A stretch of DNA of 64,000 nt, from NCBI RefSeq assembly GCF_000241265.1, contig NZ_BAEE01000056.1, forward strand, positions 160,381-224,380. The letters run 5' to 3'. Shown piece after piece: positions 53,265 through 61,328 of the stretch; positions within the stretch are counted from its first letter, which is position 1, and the number at the start of each line of letters is the position of its first letter. Both the position numbers and the translations under genes were made by a program. Source of the stretch: Gordonia araii NBRC 100433. GTDB lineage: Bacteria > Actinomycetota > Actinomycetes > Mycobacteriales > Mycobacteriaceae. The notes under the pieces were generated by a model that saw only the letters and a list, made by a program, of their open reading frames with translations, did no database searches and had not been told where the DNA came from.

Positions 53265-53506
53265 TCAGAACTGCGGGTTGATGCGGAGCTTATAGTTCGC
53301 GCCAGGTGCCAGTGTGCAGTTGTAGGACCGTGCCTGCCTGTTGGAAACGGCCCGGTCGCCGGCCTCCCGGCAGGCCGACTGGCTGTGATAGGTCCCGGCA
53401 TCGCGCGTATCGGGGAATTCGGGGCCGTCGTCGCGGTCGGCGTGCGCGGCCCCATGCCGCCGAAGCAGAGGGCGGCGGCGAATACGGCTGTTGCGATCGT
53501 CTTCAT
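53265..53506 (-). pseudogene. small secreted cysteine-containing protein, frameshifted in a G-run
   Basis: ATG 53506 follows AGGAGG at 4 nt and starts a clean signal peptide (MKTIATAVFAAALCFGGMG). The frame breaks at the four-C run 53450-53453 (GGGG on the coding strand). Adding one G restores an 80-residue protein: signal peptide with AAHA cleavage, then DRDDGPEFPDTRDAGTYHSQ, SACREAGDR, SYNCTLAPGANYKLRINPQF. The two cysteines could form a disulphide. Causes may be a sequencing error, a real mutation or phase variation. Without the correction, the signal-peptide frame runs into the SRPBCC gene. Family not recognised. Confidence 0.65.
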
Positions 53507-53580
53507 GACGCCTCCTGGGCCGACGGCGAATCCGTGCGTTCAGTCTAGCTCCGGGTTGATCGACACGTTTGCCAGTTAGG

Positions 53581-53608
53581 TGCACTAGTGCAAGAATGCA
53601 CTAGTGCA
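53581..53608. promoter_or_regulatory. double TetR operator: two perfect 12-bp palindromes
   Basis: TGCACTAGTGCA occurs at 53581-53592 and again at 53597-53608, with AGAA between (16-bp centre-to-centre). It sits directly upstream of the TetR/DHA2 pair and covers one potential GTG start, which argues for translation from ATG 53628. Two adjacent sites suggest cooperative binding of two TetR dimers. Confidence 0.75.
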
Positions 53609-53627
53609 AGACGTTGAGTGCGGTGGT

Positions 53628-54242
53628 ATGCGCGACCGGAAACGCGCGGAGACGCTTCGGCGTATCCACGACGCGGCCGTCGAACTCACCAAACGCGACG
53701 GACTCGCCGACGCGACGGTGAGCGCCATCGCCGAACGCGCGGGGGTCTCGCGGCGCACGTTCTTCAACTACTTCGACTCCAAAGAGGACGCCGTTCTCGG
53801 CATCCAGCCGCCGCGGATTCCTCCCGAAGCGCTCGACGCCTTCGTCGACGAGGCCGTCGTCGTACTGCCCAACGACCCGCCGGGCAAGGAACGATTCCGC
53901 CGCGCACTGCGGCTGACGGTGTCGACACTGGCGAGCCTCGGGCTGCCGATGGGGGAGGACCGCGCGCTGATGGCCGTGGTCGCCACCCACCCGGATCTCC
54001 TCGACCGGCTGCGTGCGCACCGCGATGCCGTGCAGCACGAACTCGTCGTCGTGCTGTCCCAGCGTCTCGCCGAGGAGAACCCGACGGCGCGAGCCTCCGA
54101 CAGTGCGCGGGCCATGGTGCTGCTCGCCGGCGCGATTCTGCGATTCGCGCGCGGCAGCGAGCCCGCGCTGCTCGACAACCCGGACCAAGCGGCGATCGAA
54201 GCCGCGATGAAAGCATTCCGCGAAGCCCTGGAAGGTATTTGA
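53628..54242 (+). CDS. TetR-family repressor of the adjacent DHA2 exporter
   Basis: The 204-residue protein has the N-terminal TetR helix-turn-helix (TLRRIHDAAVELTKRDGLAD, AERAGVSRRTFFNYFDSKED), where TFFNYF is typical. The C-terminal domain has DRALMAVVATHPDLLDRLRA, resembling TetR_C_17/MftR-like exporter repressors. A GTG at 53604 lies within the operator, so ATG 53628 is preferred. The stop shares one base with the exporter start. Confidence 0.88.
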   Translation: MRDRKRAETLRRIHDAAVELTKRDGLADATVSAIAERAGVSRRTFFNYFDSKEDAVLGIQPPRIPPEALDAFVDEAVVVLPNDPPGKERFRRALRLTVSTLASLGLPMGEDRALMAVVATHPDLLDRLRAHRDAVQHELVVVLSQRLAEENPTARASDSARAMVLLAGAILRFARGSEPALLDNPDQAAIEAAMKAFREALEGI

Positions 54243-55843
54243 TGTCTGCGCTTGACCAGCCCACCGCGCCACCGGTGCGTCCCGACGACGGTCAGGGTGA
54301 CCGCACCGTCCTGTTCCTCTTCATCGGCCTGATGATCACGATGCTGCTGGCCGCGCTGAACCAGACGGTCCTCTCGACGGCGCTGCCGACGATCGTCGGC
54401 GAACTCGACGGCGTCGACCAGATGACGTGGGTCATCACCGGTTACATCTTGGCCAGCACGATCGTGATGCCCGTCTACGGCCGGATCAGCGATCAGTTGG
54501 GTCGCAAACCGATCCTGATCGTCGCGATCGTCTTGTTCATCGCCGGATCGATCGTCGGCGGGCTGGCGCAGAACATCGAGATCCTCATCGCCGGCCGCGT
54601 CCTGCAAGGCCTCGGCGGCGGCGGATTGATGATCCTGTCGCAGGCCGCGATCGCCGACGTGGTCCCGGCACGGGAGCGCGGCAAGTACATGGGTGCGATG
54701 GGGGCGGTCTTCGCCGTCGCCTCCGTCGCCGGTCCGCTACTCGGCGGCTGGCTGACCGAGGGGCCGGGCTGGCGCTGGGCGTTCTGGATGAACCTCCCGC
54801 TCGGTCTACTCGCCATCGCTGCGACCGTCGTCTTCCTGCCGTCGCGGGCGACGCGGCCCGAGCAACGGCCCCGGCTCGACTACTTGGGCATGGCGCTGAT
54901 CGCCGCCGCGACGACCACCCTCGTGCTGATCTGCACCTGGGGCGGCATCACCTACCCGTGGCTCTCTGCGCCGATCATCGGATTGGCGGGGGTCACCGTC
55001 GCGCTGGCAGCGGCGTTCCTGTGGGCCGAGACCCGTGCGGCGAATCCGGTGATCCCGCTGTCATTGTTCGCCGACCGCAACTTCGTCCTGACGACGATCG
55101 CCGCGCTCGCCATCGGCGTCGCGATGTTCGGCGCGATCGGATACATGCCGACCTATATCCAGATGGTGACCGGCGTCGACGCGACGCACTCGGGCCTGCT
55201 GATGATCCCGATGATGGGCGGGTTGCTGGTCGCGTCGGTTCTCGCGGGTCAAGCCGTCACCCGCACCGGGCGCTACAAGGGATTCCCGATCGTCGGGTCC
55301 GCCGTCATCGGCGCCGGGCTGGCCTTGCTGTCGACGATGACCGTCGACACCCCCAACTGGCTGATGTGCACCTATCTGGCGGTGCTCGGCGTCGGCATTG
55401 GCCTGTGTCTGCAGATCCTGACGCTGATCGTCCAGAACTCGTTCCCCGGCGCGATCGTCGGCACCGCGACGGCCGCGAGCAACTACTTCCGGCAGGTCGG
55501 TGCGACCCTGGGTTCGGCGGTCGTCGGTTCGGTCTTCGCCTCGCGACTGATCGCCAGCCTCGCCACCAAGCTGTCCGGTACAGGGGCCGCCCAAGCGGGC
55601 GCCGAGGGGCGCAACCACCTCACACCGGCCGCGGTGAACGCCCTGCCCGATACCGTGCGGCTACCGATCGTCGAGGCGTACAACGAGGCGTTGCTGCCGA
55701 TCTTCCTGTTCCTCGTCCCGCTCGCCGTCATCGCGTTCGGGGTCCTGTGCTTCATCGACCAGAAAGAACTCGCCACGTCGGTGGACGACGATCCCGCCGA
55801 CGACGCAGAGACGGCTCCGGTGCAGCCTCCGCAACCGGTGTAA
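54242..55843 (+). CDS. MFS multidrug exporter, DHA2 family (14 membrane segments)
   Basis: The 533-residue protein has about 14 hydrophobic segments. The first carries MLLAALNQTVLSTALPTIVG and the A-loop motif GRISDQLGRKPIL; the antiporter motif C region GAVFAVASVAGPLLGGWLTE marks an EmrB/QacA-type drug/proton antiporter. Homologues export biocides, bile salts or dyes. It lies under the TetR gene with a 1-nt overlap. The C-terminal ~25 residues are acidic and disordered. Confidence 0.92.
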   Translation: MSALDQPTAPPVRPDDGQGDRTVLFLFIGLMITMLLAALNQTVLSTALPTIVGELDGVDQMTWVITGYILASTIVMPVYGRISDQLGRKPILIVAIVLFIAGSIVGGLAQNIEILIAGRVLQGLGGGGLMILSQAAIADVVPARERGKYMGAMGAVFAVASVAGPLLGGWLTEGPGWRWAFWMNLPLGLLAIAATVVFLPSRATRPEQRPRLDYLGMALIAAATTTLVLICTWGGITYPWLSAPIIGLAGVTVALAAAFLWAETRAANPVIPLSLFADRNFVLTTIAALAIGVAMFGAIGYMPTYIQMVTGVDATHSGLLMIPMMGGLLVASVLAGQAVTRTGRYKGFPIVGSAVIGAGLALLSTMTVDTPNWLMCTYLAVLGVGIGLCLQILTLIVQNSFPGAIVGTATAASNYFRQVGATLGSAVVGSVFASRLIASLATKLSGTGAAQAGAEGRNHLTPAAVNALPDTVRLPIVEAYNEALLPIFLFLVPLAVIAFGVLCFIDQKELATSVDDDPADDAETAPVQPPQPV

Positions 55844-55988
55844 TGGTGGTTCGCGACCCAGGATTTCGGCGGTGTAACTAGCTGGTTTCCCCTGCGCTCC
55901 TGTCCCGATTCGTCGCATACATTGGCCTCGGCTGTGTCAGACTGCCACCCGTTGCCGGGTCCTATGCGTGCCGAGGAGTGCTCCGCGA

Positions 55989-57551
55989 ATGTCGAATCTG
56001 CTTGACGCGATCAATGGCGTGATCTGGAGCAACGCTCTGATCTATCTGTGCTTGGTCGTCGGCGTCTATTTCTCCGTTCGTACCCGTTTCGTGCAATTGC
56101 GGCGGGTCGGCGACATGGTCCGGCTGATCCGGCGAGGTGCGTCGTCCGAGTCCGGGGTTTCCTCGTTCCAGGCGCTGGCCATATCGCTTGCCGGGCGGAT
56201 CGGAGCCGGCAACATCGTCGGCGTGGCGACGGCGATCGCCTTCGGTGGGCCGGGCGCGCTGTTCTGGATGTGGGCGATGGCGTTCCTCGGTGCGTCGACG
56301 TCGTTCGTCGAGTGCACGCTCGGGCAGATCTACAAGACCAAGGACCCCCTGACCGGGGAGTACCGTGGCGGTCCGGCGTTCTACCTGCGGCAAGCACTCG
56401 CCCACACCCGGGCCAGCACCGCGTTCAAGGTCTACGGGTGGGTGTTCGCTCTGGTCACGGCCATCGCCTGCGGCGTCCTGATGCCCAATATCCAATCGAA
56501 CTCGATCGCCGAGTCGATGAACAACGCCTGGGGCGTCGAGAAGTGGGTCATCGGAGCGGTGACGATGCTGCTGCTGGCCTTCGTGATCGTCGGCGGTGTC
56601 AAACGCATCGCGACTTTCGCCGCATACGTCGTGCCGTTCATGGCCATCGCCTACATCGGGCTCGCGCTCCTCGTCGTCGCGGTCAACGTCGACCAAGTAC
56701 CCGCGATCATCCGGTTGGTGTTCGCGAGCGCGTTCGGAGCCGACGCCGCCTTCGGTGCCATCCTCGGTTCGGCGATCATGTGGGGCGTCAAACGGGGCAT
56801 CTACTCCAACGAGGCGGGCCAGGGCACGGGACCGCACGCCGCAGCTGCGGCTGAGGTCTCCCACCCCGCCAAGCAGGGGCTGGTCCAGGCTTTTGCCGTG
56901 TACATCGACACGCTGTTCGTCTGTTCGGCCACCGGCTTCCTGATCTTGGCGACCGGCTCCTACCGAGTTTTCGACGGCGAGAAGGAGTCCGGTGGTGTTC
57001 GGGCCGACGGCGGCGGGCTACCGGCGCACGTTCCGGGGACCGAGGAGGTCGGCGCGAAGTACGCCCAGGTCGGCTTCGACACGTTGTGGAGCGGCGCGGG
57101 CGCGTCGTTCATCGCGATCTCGCTCGGCTTCTTCTGCTTCACGACGATCGTCGCCTACTACTACATGGCCGACACCAACCTGCGCTTCATGCTCGGCGAC
57201 ACCGCCAAGATCTACGTCCGCCCGCTGCGCAGCACGGTCGGCGCGAACGTCACGCTTCTGCTGCAGGCCGTCATCTTGGGTTCGGTGCTGTTCGGCGCGG
57301 TATCGACGGCGAAAGACGCGTGGGCCCTCGGTGACATCGGCGTGGGCACGATGGCCTGGCTCAACCTGATAGGGATTCTGATTTTGCAGCGGCCGGCGTT
57401 CAAGGCGCTGCGTGACTACGAGGAGCAGCGCAAACGGGGAATCGACCCGGTCTTCGATCCGCGCAAACTCGGTATCGTCGGCGCGACCTTCTGGGAGACC
57501 TACGAAGGTCCGCCCAAGCCGCACCTGACGGAAGTCCCGGTACGACGCTGA
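55989..57551 (+). CDS. AGCS-family alanine/glycine:cation symporter
   Basis: The 520-residue membrane protein has the AGCS signature near the N terminus (SSFQALAISLAGRIGAGNIV) with the sodium-binding GRIGAGNI motif, and GIYSNEAGQGTGPHAAAAAE, the second conserved motif. It imports alanine or glycine with Na+ or H+. ATG 55989 with GAGGAG ten bases upstream is preferred to GTG 55968. A hairpin terminator follows. Confidence 0.92.
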   Translation: MSNLLDAINGVIWSNALIYLCLVVGVYFSVRTRFVQLRRVGDMVRLIRRGASSESGVSSFQALAISLAGRIGAGNIVGVATAIAFGGPGALFWMWAMAFLGASTSFVECTLGQIYKTKDPLTGEYRGGPAFYLRQALAHTRASTAFKVYGWVFALVTAIACGVLMPNIQSNSIAESMNNAWGVEKWVIGAVTMLLLAFVIVGGVKRIATFAAYVVPFMAIAYIGLALLVVAVNVDQVPAIIRLVFASAFGADAAFGAILGSAIMWGVKRGIYSNEAGQGTGPHAAAAAEVSHPAKQGLVQAFAVYIDTLFVCSATGFLILATGSYRVFDGEKESGGVRADGGGLPAHVPGTEEVGAKYAQVGFDTLWSGAGASFIAISLGFFCFTTIVAYYYMADTNLRFMLGDTAKIYVRPLRSTVGANVTLLLQAVILGSVLFGAVSTAKDAWALGDIGVGTMAWLNLIGILILQRPAFKALRDYEEQRKRGIDPVFDPRKLGIVGATFWETYEGPPKPHLTEVPVRR

Positions 57552-57556
57552 CGAAC

Positions 57557-57582
57557 ACGTTGCCATCCCCCGATGGCAACGT
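57557..57582. terminator. hairpin terminator between symporter and thiolase genes
   Basis: Perfect 11-bp arms ACGTTGCCATC / GATGGCAACGT with a CCCC loop, 6 nt after the symporter stop. The following thiolase promoter starts 15 nt on. Confidence 0.65.
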
Positions 57583-57611
57583 TGTGCCGATGGCCGTTAG
57601 GGTTGGGCACC

Positions 57612-58901
57612 ATGACAACTCGCGAGCTTGCGCCCGTCTATGTTCTCGGCGGCAATCGGATCCCCTTCGCCCGTTCGAACGGGGCCTACCTGTCGGAGAC
57701 GAACCAGTCGATGCTGACCGCGGCGTTGAGCGGACTGGTCGATCGCTACGGGCTGGCCGGCGCGCACCTCGGCGAGGTCGCGGGCGGTGCCGTCGTGAAG
57801 CTGGCGCGCGATCACAGCCTCACGCGCGAGGCGCTGCTGGATACGTCGCTGTCGCGGGCGACGCCTACCGTTGATCTTCAGCAGCAGTGCGCCACCGGTG
57901 GGCAGACCGTCGTGCACATCGCCAACAAGATCGCCTGCGGTCAGATCGAGTCGGGCGTCGCCTGCGGCGCCGACACGACGTCGGATCCACCGATCGGCTT
58001 CGGGCCGCGCCTGCGCGACCGGCTGGTACGGATCAACGCGTCGAAGTCGAATCTCGACCGGGCGAAACAGGCCGCACGCCTACCGCTGTCCCTCGACTTC
58101 GACATCCCCAGCCCTGCCGAGCGCCGAACGAAGCTGACTCCCGGTGCCGCGCAAGCGATCACCGGCGCCGCCTGGGGGATCGGACGCGATGAGCAGGACA
58201 AGATCGCACTGGCCTCGCACCGCAACCTGGCTGCGGCCTACGACCGTGGATTCTTCGCCGATCTAGTCTCGCCGTTCGCGGGGCTGGCCGAGGACGACAA
58301 CATGCGCCGCGACATCTCACCTGAGCGGCTGGCCAAGCTGAAGCCCTGCTTCGGCGGAGCCGACGGCACGATGACCGCGGCCAACTCGACGACCCTGACC
58401 GACGGAGCGTCGTCGGTGTTGCTGGGAACGGCCGACTGGGCATCGGCACACGACCTGAAGCCCTTGGCCCGCATCGTCGACGCGCAGAGCTGGGGAGTCG
58501 ACTACGTCGACGGCGACCCGAAGACGCAGGGTGTCTTGATGGCGCCGGTGTACGCGGTCAACGAATTGTTGCGCCGCAACGGACTTGCTTTGCAGGACTT
58601 CGACTTCTACGAGATCCACGAGGCCTTCGCGTCGCAGGTGCTCTCGACGCTCGCCGCGTGGGAAGACTCGGACTTCTGCCGCGATCTGCTGGCTCGGCCC
58701 GAGCCACTCGGGTCGATCGACCGTGATCGGCTCAACGTCACGGGCGGCTCACTGGCCACCGGGCACCCGTTCGGCGCGACCGGCGGCCGGATCGTCGCCA
58801 CTGTGTCGAAGTTGCTGGCGGAGAAGGGGAGTGGGCGCGCGCTCGTGTCGATCTGCGCGGGCAGCGGTATGTCCGTCGCGATGATCGTCGAGGCAGCCTA
58901 G
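57612..58901 (+). CDS. acetyl-CoA C-acyltransferase (thiolase), FadA2/FadI-like
   Basis: The 429-residue thiolase has catalytic C93 in LQQQCATGGQTV, the FYEIHEAFASQV histidine motif, GGSLATGHPFGATGGRI and the second catalytic cysteine in SICAGSGM. Its length and the substitution of CxGG neighbours resemble FadA2/FadI-type long-chain thiolases rather than the 390-residue acetoacetyl-CoA type. It cleaves 3-ketoacyl-CoA in beta-oxidation. ATG 57612 is 8 nt after TAGGGT (57598-57603), so near-leaderless. No FadB partner nearby. Confidence 0.9.
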   Translation: MTTRELAPVYVLGGNRIPFARSNGAYLSETNQSMLTAALSGLVDRYGLAGAHLGEVAGGAVVKLARDHSLTREALLDTSLSRATPTVDLQQQCATGGQTVVHIANKIACGQIESGVACGADTTSDPPIGFGPRLRDRLVRINASKSNLDRAKQAARLPLSLDFDIPSPAERRTKLTPGAAQAITGAAWGIGRDEQDKIALASHRNLAAAYDRGFFADLVSPFAGLAEDDNMRRDISPERLAKLKPCFGGADGTMTAANSTTLTDGASSVLLGTADWASAHDLKPLARIVDAQSWGVDYVDGDPKTQGVLMAPVYAVNELLRRNGLALQDFDFYEIHEAFASQVLSTLAAWEDSDFCRDLLARPEPLGSIDRDRLNVTGGSLATGHPFGATGGRIVATVSKLLAEKGSGRALVSICAGSGMSVAMIVEAA

Positions 58902-58948
58902 TTCGCGGTCGGCCCGCTGGAGTCCGACACGGGCGGCGCCGTCGGCGC

Positions 58949-58954
58949 TAGCGT
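58949..58954 (+). promoter_or_regulatory. -10 box TAGCGT of a leaderless gene
   Basis: TAGCGT, six nucleotides (TGGGCC), then ATG 58961. Same geometry as at 22138 and 59341. Confidence 0.55.
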
Positions 58955-58960
58955 TGGGCC

Positions 58961-59317
58961 ATGGTCGGTGAGTTCGATGGTGCTTCGCCCCGGATTGCGG
59001 CGGCGCTCGTGGTCCGGTTCGTCCTGGAACTGGCGCTGCTCGCGGCGGTGGGCGTCATCGCGTGGCACGTGGTCGGCGGCGGATCGCGATGGGTGGCGGT
59101 GATCGCAGCGGTCGTCGGCGTTGCCACGTTGTGGGGCCTTGTCCTGTCGCCCAAAGCGCGATTCCCGTTGCCGGACAAGGTGGGATTGGTGCTGGAGGCG
59201 CTGTTGTTCGCGGGGGCCGGGCTGGGGCTCGCGGCGATCGGCCACCCCGTCGTGGGCGCTGTCCTTGTCGTCGCGTGGGTCGTCGACCGGGCCGCGCTCG
59301 TGGAGTCGAAGGGCTGA
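58961..59317 (+). CDS. YrdB/DUF2568-family small membrane protein
   Basis: The 118-residue protein has four hydrophobic segments. It begins with a polar stretch, then AAALVVRFVLELALLAAVGV and GLVLSPKARFPLPDKVGLVL. The loop SPKARFPLPDKVGLVLEALLF is the family hallmark. Function unknown. Leaderless ATG. It is followed by another small membrane protein gene with its own leaderless promoter. Confidence 0.85.
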   Translation: MVGEFDGASPRIAAALVVRFVLELALLAAVGVIAWHVVGGGSRWVAVIAAVVGVATLWGLVLSPKARFPLPDKVGLVLEALLFAGAGLGLAAIGHPVVGAVLVVAWVVDRAALVESKG

Positions 59318-59340
59318 CGGCGAGTTCGTCCCGGCGCCGG

Positions 59341-59346
59341 TAGCCT
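59341..59346 (+). promoter_or_regulatory. -10 box TAGCCT of a leaderless gene
   Basis: TAGCCT, six nucleotides (GACGAC), then ATG 59353. Repeats the TAnnnT-N6-start pattern. Confidence 0.5.
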
Positions 59347-59352
59347 GACGAC

Positions 59353-59871
59353 ATGGCTGTGCGCGACGCGGTGACCGCCGGCGTCACAGACGTCGTGTGG
59401 TCGCTCGGATTTGCTGCCCGGCACGCGATCCCGCTGCTCGCCGTCGCGGCACTGCCAGCGGCACAGCGCGTGTACGCGGCACTGCATCCCGGCGACGACT
59501 GGGTCTATTCGTGGCCGATCGAGATCGTCGTGCTGGGGCTGCGGCTGGCGACGGTCGCGGTGGTCTGGTGGCTCGCGCAGCGCGAAGACGACATCGACGA
59601 CGAGAAGGTCCGAACGTTCGGCACCGCGTTCGGCGCGATCGGCGACTATGCACGGGCCCAGTGGGTGCGCGTGCTGACGGCGGTCATCGTTGCCGCCTGC
59701 CTATTCGGCCTGCTCAACGTAGTGGCGGGACCGGTGGTCGAGGCCCTCGTCGAGCCCGGCCGGGCCGCCGAAGCGTGGGGCTTCGCCATCCGGAATCTGG
59801 TGATCATCCCGCTCTATTTCGTGGCCGCCTACGGGATCGTCCGTCCCGCGCTGCGCGCCGATGGTGCCTGA
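59353..59871 (+). CDS. small membrane protein, unknown function
   Basis: The 172-residue protein has about four hydrophobic segments (HAIPLLAVAALPAAQRVYAA, IEIVVLGLRLATVAVVWWLA, VLTAVIVAACLFGLLNVVAG, LVIIPLYFVAAYGIV). A charged loop REDDIDDEKVRTFGTAFGAI lies in the middle. Not recognised as a family. It ends 238 bp before the DUF222 gene. Confidence 0.72.
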   Translation: MAVRDAVTAGVTDVVWSLGFAARHAIPLLAVAALPAAQRVYAALHPGDDWVYSWPIEIVVLGLRLATVAVVWWLAQREDDIDDEKVRTFGTAFGAIGDYARAQWVRVLTAVIVAACLFGLLNVVAGPVVEALVEPGRAAEAWGFAIRNLVIIPLYFVAAYGIVRPALRADGA

Positions 59872-60112
59872 ACTCGATGGCAACCAGCCACGGGTAATCG
59901 AGTGCCTATATGGGTGATCGAGTGCCCGAGGAGCGAAGCGACGCGGGTGTATCGAGATCAACCCGCAGGCCGCGACGACAACGATCTGTGCAGTTCACAG
60001 GTGGTTTCACGAGTTTGTCAGACCCCGATCGTAGGGTGAACACACCAAGGTAAGAAGACACGAAAGTCCCTTCGAACCAAGATGCACAACACATTGATAA
60101 ACGGGGGTAGTG
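59872..60112. other. non-coding gap with direct repeats before the DUF222 gene
   Basis: GGGTAATCGAGTGCC (59892-59906) and GGGTGATCGAGTGCC (59912-59926) are a 15-bp direct repeat differing at one base, followed by GAGGAGCGAAGCGACG. The rest is non-coding and slightly AT-richer, with a likely promoter for the DUF222 gene near 60090. Confidence 0.5.
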
Positions 60113-61324
60113 ATGCGAGTCGATGACCTCACCACACTGGTGACCGAACTGAGCGACGACCTGACGCCAGCCGCGACCGACACCGGGCACGGCGTCGGTG
60201 CGTTGCTCGCCAACGCGGAACCCATCGCCGACGATCAGATGCTGCTCACGGTCATGGCTGCCGCGTTCCGGCTCGGCACGATCTGCGACTACCTGCTGGC
60301 CGCAGCCACATCGCGGGCACAGGCGATCGGACTCCCGAAACGCCAACGACTACGCGACGGCCGCGATGTGCTGCGGCAGCTGCCGCTGGCCCCCTCAGCA
60401 GTAGCCAAACTGGGCCGGTTGGCCGACAACCTGCCCGCGCTGCCGCACCTGGCCCGCGAAATCCGCGACGGCGACCTGTCCCTCGAGCATGCCGATGCGG
60501 TCATCCGCGGCCTCACCCAGATCGCTTCCCGCATGGACGCCGACGGCTACACGACAGTGAAAGATGCGGTTGCGACGCGGTTGTTGGCTCATGCCCGTGG
60601 AGAGACACCAACACAAGTCATGGCACAAGCCCGTGAGTTGGCCCACGAGCTGGCTCCCGCCCATCCACCGGTCGTGCCGCCAGCCGAGAACCCCATGCTC
60701 AACGAAGCGGAGGTCACCCGAACCGACGAGGGCCGGGTACGCCTGGCCGCTGATCTGGATCAAGTGTCGGGGGAGAAGCTCCTCACCGCCCTGGACACCC
60801 TGACCAAACCTATTCCGGCCCCCGATGGTGGCCGTGATCCCCGCACCCATCCCCAACGGCTTGCCGACGGATTGGTCGACATCCTCGACGCCTACCTCGC
60901 CCACCCCGACCGCCCCACCACCGGTGGCATCGTCCCCCACATCACCCTCACCGTGCCCCTACCAGTCCTGACCGGCCACGACGATCGAGCAGCAGACCGG
61001 TGCAGTGACTCGGTCGCAGCGACACCTATCGGCGACCACATCCCCCGGCTGGGCTTCACCGGCGCCATCAGCACTGTGACCACCTCCGAACTGTGCTGCG
61101 GCAACCCCGAACTCACCGCGATCCTGATGGCCGACTCGGTACCGCTGGATGTGAAACGCACCCAACGCCTCGCCACCCCAGCACTGCGCGCCGCCCTAGT
61201 GGCCCGAGATAAGGGTTGCCAATTCCCCGGCTGCGGCAAACCCGCCTCCTGGACCGACGCCCACCACATCAAAGAATGGGCCGCCGGCGGACAAACCACC
61301 CTTGACAAGCTAGTACATTGTTAA
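60113..61324 (+). pseudogene. DUF222/HNH endonuclease-like gene, 3' end replaced by the IS element
   Basis: The frame encodes ~403 residues of a DUF222 protein: a helical domain with LPLAPSAVAKLGRLADNLPA and LARARELAHELAPA-like sequence, then the start of the HNH domain (DKGCQFPGCGKPASWTDAHH, IKEWAAGG). The frame then leaves the family consensus (TTLDKLVHC and a stop). The rest of the HNH site, normally LVLLCxxHHxxxH, is missing. The IS256-type element begins 5 bp after the stop, so the 3' part was lost by insertion plus deletion. DUF222-HNH proteins are abundant, mobile-like genes in Gordonia and Mycobacterium. Confidence 0.82.
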
Positions 61325-61328
61325 TCTA

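Noticed and set aside
53604..53627. GTG 53604 as TetR start
   Set aside because: It lies inside the second operator palindrome without an SD; ATG 53628 gives the usual TetR N terminus.
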